A stretch of 64,000 nucleotides of DNA, taken from contig OX387202.1 in the NCBI GenBank assembly GCA_947561715.1, forward strand, positions 14,087,001 through 14,151,000, given 5' to 3'. This document shows, in pieces, positions 51,501-60,900 of the stretch. Below the pieces are notes generated by a model, which saw only the letters and a list, made by a program, of their open reading frames with translations, had not been told where the DNA came from and did no database searches. This stretch comes from Ascidia mentula. Lineage: Eukaryota > Chordata > Ascidiacea > Phlebobranchia > Ascidiidae. Made by a program: the position numbers and the translations under genes. Positions within the stretch are counted from its first letter, which is position 1; each line of letters starts with the position of its first letter.

Positions 51501-54455
51501 ATGGTGTGTTTGTATCCATCTATCCAGTAGATTCGCCTGTGAAAAAAATCAAAGGCAATGTTGCGTAAAGTTGTGTTAGGAACAAAAGAATTTGAAGCTT
51601 TTTATGTTTTACTTGGGTTTGCAGCACATCTATCGAATCTACTTGACATTACGGTACTCAAAACACTTCTTGACGCGAGAATTCAATTGGAAAGACTTGA
51701 AAGTGACGGAGTGTCTTTTACAAAGTTTAAGTGACAAGAGTGATGTAAGTTGTAAAGCTTAAATGCAATTAGAAATGCACCAATGTTGCAACTTATATGC
51801 ACATGTATATCGCAATGATTAATAACAGTAAGGTTCGATCCCGCGTCTTCCTAATAGCAGTACATTTCGACAAACCTTGTGGTTTTATCAAGAGCCCTTT
51901 TAACGTTATTTGACTAATATTTATGTGCGTAGCAACTTCTCGTGTAAGTTAAAATAACTAATTGATTTCTCCATTGCAAGGTCAAGCCAACCTTTGAACG
52001 CGGTCTGCGACGACTTCGTTCGGCCATACAAGGTGCTGGACGATTGTTCTGGCCTCACTTCCGTCCATCAAAGCTCTTTCAATTGTTCCCTTCGTCTGAT
52101 CCGACCAAAACATCATTCTGAGGACGTGACAAATATTGCTTACATACACGTGGGAATAACTTGCCTGGAAATTTGTTGTCAGGTTTTATATACTTATGCC
52201 TGATTTTACTATTTTTTTGTATTGAATAAAAACAAGACAACATGTTTTTTCAAAAAGCTGTCGCGATTTAATGACAAATGCTTCAATTGGGTGAATATGC
52301 TTAGGCTAAATCAGGTTAAAATTGGTATTACAATATTAGCTTCAACGTACGCACCAAGCAGCACAAACGAACGAAACATTTTAAAAAAGATGCAAGAAAC
52401 AGTTTACCCCTCAAACGGAAGTATGTCAATGCCACGTGGTTCCGACAAACCGCCAATAAGACGAGCCACATTTTCGCCGTTGTAGTTGGCAACAAATATG
52501 GCTCCAAGCTGGGCATCCGTCCAATAAATGTTCCTGGAAAGCCAATCCACGGCCAAGCCGTTGGGCTCAAAGACATCTATATAAAATAAGGTGTTTATTG
52601 AAAGGTTTAATTTGTATATCTTGCAGTTAAAAATTGAAGAGTTCAAATTAAGAATCGCATTATAATTGTCTAATAATCATATTTAATCAACCAGTATTTA
52701 AAGAATATTGTGCACTTCTTAGTTTGGGAAAAAAACCGCTGCAACGATATGCGCACAGTTTGTCTATCAATACGTTTTTAAACTGCAATGTTTCAAAAAA
52801 GACTTCATGCTTACCATTCGAAACAATGTTTGTTATACGTCCAATGTCGGATAGACCGGCCCTGTAAATTCCCCTTCTTTTGCTGCTGACGTCAGTCCAG
52901 AAAATATAATTCTTATTGGAATCCACACCAACCGAAACTTGGATTCCTCCGAGTCCCTGGAAATGTTCGTGTAACAATTTAAAAAAATGAAAGCCTAAGA
53001 TATGAAGTTCCAGTGCAAACAAAATTACATTTCCACCCATAGTCGTGATATGGAACATGGTGACCCATGAACAAAAACAAAGATACAATTTTATACGTGA
53101 AGTTTAAAAATAGACCAAAAAAGTTTCTATGGCAATACAAACTGACATGGATGATTTGACTGATGGCCAATTCGTATTTTTCACAATGGAATGTTTAAAT
53201 TTAACTTCAATTTTAAATTAGTTGATGTATTGGTCACGATCGAAGCCACGCTTTATGTAAAACAAGATCACATGACATAACAACTGGCCTTAAATTACCC
53301 TCAGTGACGTGGAAAATTGAGCTAATTTTATTTGCCCACAGGGTAGGCAAGTAAATTGTGCCTTTGTTCAAACACCAGTAGGACCCTAATCTTTGAAAAG
53401 ACAATTCATGATATTTTTTGCGGGTTCAAAGTACTTGTGTTTTTATCGACCAACACCATATAAACTTACGTTGATGTAGTTTTGCTTGAATCCAACTCCT
53501 TTCCCAAGCAAAAACTTACGGATTGCCCCGTTGTCTGCGACCAACATCTGGGCATCTTCCTCTGAAAAAATAAATCAACAAAATGTGTTTCTGGACGTTC
53601 TGTGTAATGAGGCACACCACAGAAATAATTCTGACAACAAAAGGAGTGGTCCAGTCTATAAGGTTCGAAAACTTTTCTCCCACAATCATCGCAATACAAC
53701 CAAACATATATAATTAACAATAACAAGATTTCGCTTTCTCATGCGATTAACCTGAGTGTACATCTAGGCCGTAAAACACAAACTGATTTAGGAATTTTAC
53801 AAAAAGGTGTATTTTGTCCTTACTTGTAGTGTTGCACATGAGTCTAGTAACGGTATTCACGATGAAACAAGTGCATCGATAAAGTAAATTGTCTCCTCTT
53901 CGTTCCACTGTGGTTTGTCCATGTCTGTAAGTCTTTCCGTGGAATCTGCATTGCGCTTGGGAAACACATTTCGGTTAACATTAAATAGTTGGCCCGCTCC
54001 AACGTAAATTTTAAATCTTTTGCGTGATTAAGTACGGGTTTCATTAACCACAGGAAGGCATTTTAAGGTCACGATTTTAACTTTATAAGTAATTTGTTTA
54101 GTTGCTCTTTGCATGGTGACTCGATACCTTTTTTTGACTGATTCGATAATCTTTTCGGTTCTAGTTGTTTTTTACTCAAAATACAAACATTTTTTTTATT
54201 TTTATTAGAAGATTTGTTAAAAGGTCGTAGTACACTTGATCCACATATAGTTACTTCGCAACAAAATTACCGCATTTCATTGACAGTAAACGAGGCATGC
54301 AATCGGGTAAAGGCGGTAAAAAGTTTACAATCAAAAAAATTTGCTGAGAAATCGAACTTAATCTACTTACTTGATAGACCGTTCACAGTGGGGATAATTA
54401 CAATCAGAAGTAACACACATATGACAAATAATCCAGAATTGATAATCTTGTTCAT
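36561..54455 (-). CDS. LRP-like type I receptor: FN1-like, 3 x (YWTD propeller + EGF), HYR x2, Sushi, ephrin-receptor-like, TM
   Basis: 36 exons, every phase agreeing, 6,039 nt, 2,012 aa. Exons run 54371-54455, 53824-53955, 53470-53561, 52815-52956, 52408-52576, 51992-52117, 51390-51536, 50723-50859, 50295-50426, 49767-49909, 49363-49465, 48320-48497, 47951-48221, 47267-47432, 46887-47018, 46258-46503, 45820-45982, 45238-45431, 44482-44712, 43852-43980, 43393-43514, 43018-43165, 42428-42697, 41813-42058, 41108-41311, 40532-40755, 40018-40231, 39790-39939, 39386-39558, 39152-39302, 38585-38946, 38164-38323, 37603-37860, 37236-37310, 37009-37072, 36561-36660. It starts with a signal peptide (MNKIINSGLFVICVLLLIV). 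Propeller-EGF units are as in LRP5/6 and nidogen and bind ligands. Unlike LRPs there is no LDLa repeat; the membrane-proximal half is instead built from HYR, Sushi and ephrin-receptor-like modules. I know of no named gene with this order. Ligand unknown. Confidence 0.92.
39790..41311 (-). other. Receptor Sushi, Cys-rich/SEA-like region and ephrin-receptor-like module
   Basis: Exon 25 is a Sushi domain (CGFPHAPNN ... CHKGYRL ... CQ). Exons 26-27 have six cysteines and an alpha/beta segment I cannot name. Exon 28 is a GCC2/ephrin-receptor-like module (CPKGTYWEDGSCPFCPVNYY ... FCHKC), as found in SVEP1-type proteins. Confidence 0.75.
41813..43514 (-). other. Receptor mucin-like linker and two HYR domains
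   Basis: Exons 21-22 are Thr/Pro/Ser-rich (PPTTTPTPTPTASST; TETSTSTASTTISTTT), likely O-glycosylated stalk. Exons 23 and 24 each encode one Ig-like HYR repeat (VHFHAYDRFGKWTFCVVSLK; IEYMAFDQEGNWATCLFSLA), one domain per exon. Confidence 0.8.
43565..43650 (-). repeat. tRNA-like B-box fragment in receptor intron
   Basis: The minus strand reads GCGGGTTCAAATCTCGCTCC, a good pol III B-box; probably a SINE remnant. Confidence 0.4.
44195..44394. repeat. MITE with 47-bp perfect terminal inverted repeats
   Basis: Arms 44,195-44,241 and 44,348-44,394 are exact reverse complements (ATTCTGAGTATAAATAGACT at the left edge). 200 bp, no coding capacity, in the intron between receptor exons 20 and 19. Confidence 0.9.
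44482..46503 (-). other. Receptor YWTD propeller 3 (exons 16-19)
   Basis: Blades marked by IYWADN, LLYWTD, MMYWTEWG, FFTDG and VFSDW. EGF in 43852-43980 (CSHICIPDNLESICLC ... DRRTC). Confidence 0.9.
44843..44985. repeat. Foldback element, second family
   Basis: Imperfect arms (AAGTCATTTGTCTTTATGTT and ATAAAGACAAATGACTTGGG) flank a core CGTTTCGCCTACAATTCGGC. A decayed relative is at 61,905-62,005. Confidence 0.8.
47267..49909 (-). other. Receptor YWTD propeller 2 (exons 10-14)
   Basis: Blades marked by MVYWSD, LYFTN, LYVSDWG, LYITD and LYLTDWE; exon 13 carries two. EGF follows in 46887-47018 (CSDICVSSDEEDYLCLC). Confidence 0.9.
47690..47775 (-). repeat. tRNA-derived SINE fragment in receptor intron
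   Basis: The minus strand has a GTGGGTTCAAATCTCACAGC B-box preceded by tRNA-like text. Confidence 0.45.
50723..53561 (-). other. Receptor YWTD propeller 1 (exons 3-8)
   Basis: Blade motifs include YIFWTD, IYWTD, MMFWSD and IYWID, about one blade per exon. The first blade is split across two exons. Followed by an LRP-type EGF in 50295-50426 (CSHLCLP ... RCACP ... DGRTC). Confidence 0.9.
50946..51166. repeat. MITE with 45-bp perfect terminal inverted repeats
   Basis: Arms 50,946-50,990 and 51,122-51,166 are exact reverse complements (AGCTGCAGACAGGGTGTGTA at the edge); 221 bp, in the intron between receptor exons 8 and 7. The GCTGCAGACAG edge and TTTCGACCT core tie it to the elements at 28,910 and 33,522. 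Confidence 0.9.
53824..53955 (-). other. Receptor exon 2: FN1/VWC-like Cys module
   Basis: One exon: CRFHGKTYRHGQTTVERRGD, then CTC and a final Cys. Spacing C-x3-GKTY-x2-G ... CxC ... C follows the fibronectin type I pattern, which is unusual ahead of YWTD propellers. Only four cysteines, so a VWC-like fold is the alternative. Confidence 0.6.
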
Positions 54456-55656
54456 GTTTTCAGCCAATCATGAGTTCAAACCCTGATCGGCCACGAAGCT
54501 GTAAATAACTAAGAAAACACACAAACAACATCATACAAATTTAAAATAACACAGGAAATAGAAACACGACTGATCGGTAAGACCTGTTTTACGTACACTT
54601 TTCTTTGCACAGTTAAAATAGAAATAAATTTACTCTTTCATTGTCGAAATGAAAACAGTGGCTACAGACAAGCAGCCTCAAGGTTTAAATCTTGTTTATC
54701 TAACTGTTTTGTTTACATTTTAAATTCTGGTTTGCAACGCGATTTGCTTGCACAGAAGCTCTGAATGTTTCATATATTAACGCACTCTCTTCTTTTGAAT
54801 TTCGAATAAATTAGTACTGGAACACGACAGTATGTCTTTTTTTAACATTATACCTAAACACCACGATTCTGACTTTTGAATTTGACTACAGACTCATTTG
54901 TAAACATTGTTTTTTTTTATGTTCCGTAATCAGTTCATCGCATGTAACCAGTTATTAGACCCAGTTAAAACGTAATGACAGACGTAAATCTAAGCGATTC
55001 ATCTGTACAAGTACAAAAATACCTTCATTGATATGTTAAAAAGGTATTGTCTATATTTTACTACTCCAATGTTAGTTTAGACGGGTACCAATCGATGTGT
55101 ATCTTCTAATCCACTAATTCAACATAATCCATATGTAAACCCTTCTCATACGCATAACCTCACGCCTCGAAATCCACAAAAAGTCGGAGACTCGAGTAAT
55201 AACAACACGGCGGACTGTCGACTACGTGGACTGAGCAGAAACGGCTGCCGAAAAATTGCCTTGGGGCAAAAAACCATCACATGCGCGGCAACTTTTAGCG
55301 CGGATGAAAATGCCACCACCTCACGTCTGTGCCTGGTTCCTCATGAAAAAAGGTCATGGCTTTTGACGTTCTGATAAATTCGACTGGTTGAGGTTTGAAG
55401 CTAATGTGCTTGCACGGGACAAATTAACATGTGCGAGGTGCCTATGACATATCCATATTGCTGGGGTAATACGTAAGTCTATACGCTATGTTATTCGTCC
55501 ACTTGTGGCAAAACTATCTGGCCTGTAATGAGAAACTATAGAGCAAAACTTAAAACGATGCAAGTATTTTATTTGATAAAACACAAATGTTGACTAATTC
55601 AAAAAGAAAATTACACACCAATACCCCAACCATCATAAATCGTTAGTTGACTTTTT
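54456..55656. other. Receptor upstream region and PEBP 3' flank
   Basis: No exon recognised. The receptor promoter should lie just right of 54,455. A somewhat CpG-richer patch is at 55,190-55,310. Confidence 0.4.
55568..55573 (-). terminator. Polyadenylation signal of the PEBP gene
   Basis: AATAAA on the minus strand about 85 bases after the PEBP stop codon. Confidence 0.55.
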
Positions 55657-56676
55657 CTATGCTTGTTGCGTCACAAACGAACTTCTTGCAACTTCTTCGA
55701 GTTTCCAGTCAGTTACGAATTTATCAAAATTAAAGTTTTTCCTGTTTGTCAGCTTGGGAACCTCGCTGGTCGCACCATCTTGCTCCAATACGATGATCTC
55801 ATATCTGTGTTTCCCACTTCCTTTGGGTGGGGTCGGGCCTTCGTATTCTTTACACAAAAAGAACATAAAATAATAAAATGATTGTGTTACACAGCGTCAA
55901 AACAAGCATTGGAAAACCTAGTTTTCAAGCAAATTGGGAATTAATATACACTATAATATAGATATAAGTTATATGTAAAGACATGAACTTCAATAGAAAA
56001 ATTAGTCTTTTATAGACGACTTCGACAAAAGAAATAATTTAACGTAAGTAAAATTTGGCAATTAGCAACCGAAGATAATTCCATTTTACAAAAACCTGGA
56101 TAGTTTGTGTTCCCTACCTACAAATGTTTCACCAGTTGAGGAATTCAAACCGCAGCTCAACTCGGCACCTGGAATGTTGGTCACGCCCCAGTGAATCCAG
56201 TTACGAAACTCTGGGTTTTCGTGCGATGGTGCGTCCGGGTCCAACAGAAGAACTGTGTACAGTTTGTCCTGAAAGAGAGTTTATGCGCAATTTACGTCCA
56301 CTTTACTATTGTGAAATGTTTTTTTGCTATCATAAAAATGTTGCTTGCCTTTTGAAATGCAACCTACATTTGGATTGCAACATTTAGCTGCACGACACAT
56401 GCTCATAAAATCGTTTCGAATTACCTTTGAGTTTTGGAATGTAATCTTCGGTTGACTGAAATGATGAGAAGCAAAATAATCAAATGTGATTTCCGGAATC
56501 TTCCAGTTGGCAGAGCAAGTCCGATGCACAACGTCGTAAGCGTCTTCACAAAGCTCAGGTCCATCTTCCAGTTGAACCAATAGTTTGGCCCCGAAGCATT
56601 TGTTTTGAAATAACGACCATCGGGCGACCACACTTGGCACAAATAAGACGAACGTTGCAACAAAGCACAACCTCAT
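55657..56676 (-). CDS. Secreted phosphatidylethanolamine-binding protein (PEBP family)
   Basis: Three exons, phases agreeing: 56425-56676, 56118-56268, 55657-55847; 197 aa. A signal peptide (MRLCFVATFVLFVPSVVA) precedes the fold. The family signature is complete: YTVLLLDPDAPSHENPEF, then NWIHWGVTNIPG, and YEGPTPPKGSGKHRY. The DPDxPS-x10-H residues and the GPxPP-xGxHRY loop form the anion/phospholipid-head pocket. Cytosolic PEBP1 (RKIP) regulates Raf, but the signal peptide and cysteines in the N-terminal part place this one outside the cell or in the lumen, as for several invertebrate PEBPs. The C-terminus is short. The exon 2 end was taken at TTTGTAG before GTAGG to keep phase and the VEYEGP reading. 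Confidence 0.93.
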
Positions 56677-57219
56677 GTTGAGTTACCACGGAGCTGGTTA
56701 TGAAAAATAAAGTTGAGTTTGAACAGGCTGGATTATGGTGTTGGGGCTTTAATAACAGTGTTCGATCGATAAATGTTCACACCTGCCTGTGATGGTGCTT
56801 CAAATTTTAGTGATTACACGAGGGTACTTGTACTCAGATGTTATGTTTGTGTACATCGGCAAAACTTGTCGGATACGAAATTTTGAATGCTTTGTTTGTA
56901 AACATCCAAACTAAATCTGCCCAACATAAAATTTTCATAATTTCATGCATTTTATTTTCTTAACTCTATCACTCAACACAATCGGTAATACCGTAAAAAG
57001 TTTGCATTCAAGTACTCCTGTCGGCTTGTAATTTAAACATTTCCCCGGATAGGTTAATTTAGTCATTGTCAATAGAGATGACAGAACGCGAGAAAAGGTT
57101 TGTATTTAAATAAAATAGCGTTCTTACTTACTTTACATGTTAATTTTGCGCTTCCAATCAGTTAAACAAGTGCAAAAAGAAGCGAGCTGTTATCTAGCAA
57201 ACGTTTAGAAGGCCAAAAC
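56677..57219. promoter_or_regulatory. Shared upstream region of divergent PEBP and CRCP genes
   Basis: 543 bp between two divergent start codons, so both promoters must lie here or in unseen 5' exons. No specific element could be assigned. Confidence 0.45.
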
Positions 57220-57627
57220 ATGGAGGTCGAAGACCCAAACGCTGCCATGTTAAGCAACTATGAAGTTTTAAAACTATTGAACGAATACGTCAGCGACCAA
57301 AAGACAACCAACCAGTCACGGAGTGACCAAAACCTTTCAACAATCACATATGAAACACTGAAGTATTTAAAGGAAACTCCCGCAGTTGTCCAAGACCAAG
57401 AATGCATTGAGACCGCTGTAAGGTCTCTGGCTCCGTTTGGATTAACTAAAGCGGAAAAGTTGCAGCTGATCAACCTCCGTCCTTCAACAGCGGTTGAAAT
57501 CTCTTTGATTATTGAAGAAAGCGAGGAAAGGGTTACTGAAGAGCAAATAGAAGACATAATTGAAATTATTTCTCGCTTACCGGAGCCTCCCAGTGAAGAG
57601 GCGATGGAAGAGGGAGAAGCCAAATGA
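57220..57627 (+). CDS. CRCP: CRCP / RPC9, RNA polymerase III subunit
   Basis: Single-exon 135-aa frame. It aligns end to end with vertebrate CRCP from memory: MEVEDPNAAMLSNYEV, the NLSTITYETLKYL block and LTKAEKLQLINLRPSTAVEI, then IEESEERVTEEQIEDI. CRCP (yeast Rpc17) pairs with RPC8 to form the Pol III stalk that helps initiation; vertebrate CRCP is also described as a CGRP receptor component. This one is slightly shorter than the human protein (148 aa), with an acidic C-terminus. Being intronless in an intron-rich neighbourhood could mean intron loss or retrocopy. The frame is intact with no poly(A) remnant seen, so I treat it as functional. Confidence 0.95.
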   Translation: MEVEDPNAAMLSNYEVLKLLNEYVSDQKTTNQSRSDQNLSTITYETLKYLKETPAVVQDQECIETAVRSLAPFGLTKAEKLQLINLRPSTAVEISLIIEESEERVTEEQIEDIIEIISRLPEPPSEEAMEEGEAK

Positions 57628-57965
57628 AAGAGATTTATTTGGTTTGCGTAAAAAATATGGCATGGAATATATGTTTACACAAAAGGAAGGTTATGAAGCT
57701 TGGACATGTCGAGGAGTCTGTTGCTGTAAAAAATCATGATGATTTGGTTTTATATTTTACTATCAAGTGTTTACCTGTTTGTTCAAAAAGTTGAAACTTG
57801 TGCAATGCTTTAAAATTCGTTACTAGGGATATGCTGCAAATTTACAATTTTGTCTGCCTTATTTTAACCGAACTGTTTAAAATTCCGTTAAATGCAAGAT
57901 TCATGTGTCCATAGAATGTAGGACGCATCCTGGTCCATACATTTGTGTGTGGAGGAGTAAGAGGA

Positions 57966-60900
57966 ATGTATGAGGAAGCAAACGATTTACTTCCGTATCG
58001 TTGCCCATCATGCGGGAGCAGTACAAGGTTTCGAAGCTTGGTAGCCTTGCGAATGCACATGTCTGTAATACATTCTCTGCCTTCTGTGAACAAAGATGAC
58101 AACAATAATAATGGATCAGGGGATTTAAAAATCGAAGAACTCAAAGGTCCAGTGGTCAGTTTTACATGTTTTTTTCTATGTTTAGGTTTGCTTGTAGAAA
58201 TGCTGTCGCTACTGCCTATACCCCAAGCATGATTTTAGTAACAATTTCATGATATGTCATACATTTCTTTAATTTGTATATTTGTTTTAAAAATACAAAA
58301 AGGTTTTAAATATATTTGTTTAGAACAAATGGGAGGCGTTGTTAACATCTGGTACATCTGTTGATTCCATGTTCGACAAATACTCATCCAAAATGGATGC
58401 AATTCTCTCAAAGTATGATAAGTGAGTATATATTTTTTTTTATTTATTGCTAAATACATAACTTTGTTTTGAACCAACAACACATATGTATGTATCCAAA
58501 AAATTGCTTTTTGTATCAAATGTTTGACTAATAGGCAATCACAAGAACTTGAAAACAAAGTGAGAATATCGAAACAACTTGCTGAAATTCGAAAGCAAAA
58601 GAGGGAATTAAAGAAGATGAGCTCATCATGGAAAGCTGCACATGATGTTTCTCAACTTGTGAAAGACACTGATGATTTAATACAAAGACGGTAATATTGC
58701 AGCTATTTTTTTTTATCTAAACACGGTATTGTGTTGTTATCAACTATCGAGTATTACAACACAGTAAAGTATATGTGAAGGTTGCCTGGCAAGTGTAGCT
58801 TAGTTGGTAGAGTGTCGGGCCTGGTTAGCCCAGGGTACCTCACTGGGAGCTTGATTTTTCTGGTCTCACTCTGACTTAAAAGTCGCTTATGTAGGGAAAA
58901 GTCGCTTATGTAGCTAGACTGCAATACCTGGGCTGTGAAGCCTGTAAACATAACTATTGAGTATTATATTTTATTTCATCTAACACACAACTAAAGTTGC
59001 ATGTCTAGTTGCATAAATCTATTTTACATTTTTTTATGTAGGGTCAGTGAATGTGACAAACAGGATAAAGATACAAGACCCACAAAAGAACCTAAAGTAC
59101 ATTCACAAAAAAAATATTAATTTCCCACTAAAAAACTAAACTGATTTACATCACAGGGTGTTCGAAGTAACTTGTCGTCTAGTCTTTCAAAGGTTGAAAA
59201 TCACGAGTTAGAACGACAAGTTGAGCTCAGTATTGAGCTTGCTGCAAAATACAAATCCCTTGCCCTTCAAGCTGAAAACAAGCTAAAAGAAAAGGAAATG
59301 TAAGTTCATAATGTTATTCTAGGCTATAAAGCTGCCATGCACTTTTTACAAGTATGTGTTTGAATAGCTTTAAGTGGTTTTATGAGCCCACAGGATTTGA
59401 AATGTCTATTGTGGTTATATTTTGATGGAGATTTTTTTTGGTATTCATGAAGGCTACTTGGGCTTTGAAAAAATGGTTTATATGCTTTGCTCGTCATTTA
59501 ATACCTTTGCGAATAATTTGATAGTTTAATCTGTGTACATATATATATATATATGATTGAACCATACAATATGAAGCTGTTTTGCAAATATATTACACAA
59601 GACAGTCCAATTATGATGAAATGACATAAGTGAGCAGTATATCGAAGTTTAAAGGTGCAATATAACTAGGATAGGTATATACATATATATATATTTGATT
59701 TATATACATTTTGAAAAATTGCTGTAACTCTTGTTATGTTGAATTTTGTGCATTACAGTGAAGAGAAACACATGAAAAAGTACATTGAACATGTTGCTAA
59801 GAAGGAGAATCTGGCACGAACACAATTGGGGAATTTTATGGAAGAGATACTTGAGAGAGCGGAATGTGCTGAGGAAGAATTGGAAGTGAGTTCTTTGTCC
59901 ACGCCACAACCACAGATAAAAACAAACAACTTTCATGCTACAGAAGTTGTAAAGAAGTTGTCTGTGTCAACATGAATAACCCCTTTATGTGGGTTGGTTC
60001 AAATGAAAACATGTTTGTCAGTTTAACCATAGGGCTGGCATTCTATGGTTCTATTCTTCACCATTTCTTATTGTTATGGCGAAGAAAATATTATTTTGAT
60101 TTACTCTCTTGTTCTGAAAGTTTTTTTTATGTTAAAAAGAAATTTTACCCAAAACAGCAGTTATGTATAAACACAAACACATGTGAAACTACAATGTATT
60201 GTTAAATGACATCAAAATCTGTTTCACTTATTGTAATTAACGCAATGCACCTATTGCCAGACATACAGAAGTCAGTCAAGTGTGATTGGATTTGGATCCA
60301 ATAGAACCAGCTTGGTGGATAGAAGGTAACCTTTTAATAATTTTTCCAAAAATTAGTTTATAACAAATAATTCACTTCTGTAATGACGCAAAATTGCTCA
60401 GTATAATGTTTGTTGTATCTTTAGGAGATCATTGGGAGGTTCGGTTGGAAAATCGAAGAAATTATCAGATAAACGTCTTAATCATTCTCTGGTTTGTGTT
60501 TTTTGTAACTTTTCTTTTTGTTTAAAAATTCTACAAACTGACTTTTCCTTTCAACGCCCAAAATATTATTACTTTGTCATAAATTATTTAAGATGAAAGT
60601 GTTTGTGGTAAGGTGTATGTGCACTGTTATCTTTTTCTGAAACATTCTGTTTATTGCAGCCAACTGGAGGATTCAGCAGCATGCCCAAACCAAAATCAAC
60701 CTCATTTGGGAGTTATGATAAACACTCTAGGTATGTATAATGTCACATATGTTGTATTTTAAACTATGTCATTAAATTGCATAATATACAATGTATGGAC
60801 TTAATTTTGAGTAGTTTTAGCGGTTTGGATTTTACATGCAGTAAAATTTAAACAAAAAGTTTGCAACAATTGTTTTTTTTCGGCGGGTTACACTAGTTTG

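Noticed and set aside
36561-54455. Orthologue of LRP5/6
   Set aside because: Three rather than four propellers, no LDLa repeats, no PPPSPxS motifs, and HYR/Sushi/ephrin-like modules instead.
57258-57623. 121-codon minus-strand frame
   Set aside because: Exact antisense shadow of CRCP.
58785-58860. Possible tRNA gene
   Set aside because: Has an A-box but no proper acceptor stem or T-loop; better explained as a tRNA-derived SINE.
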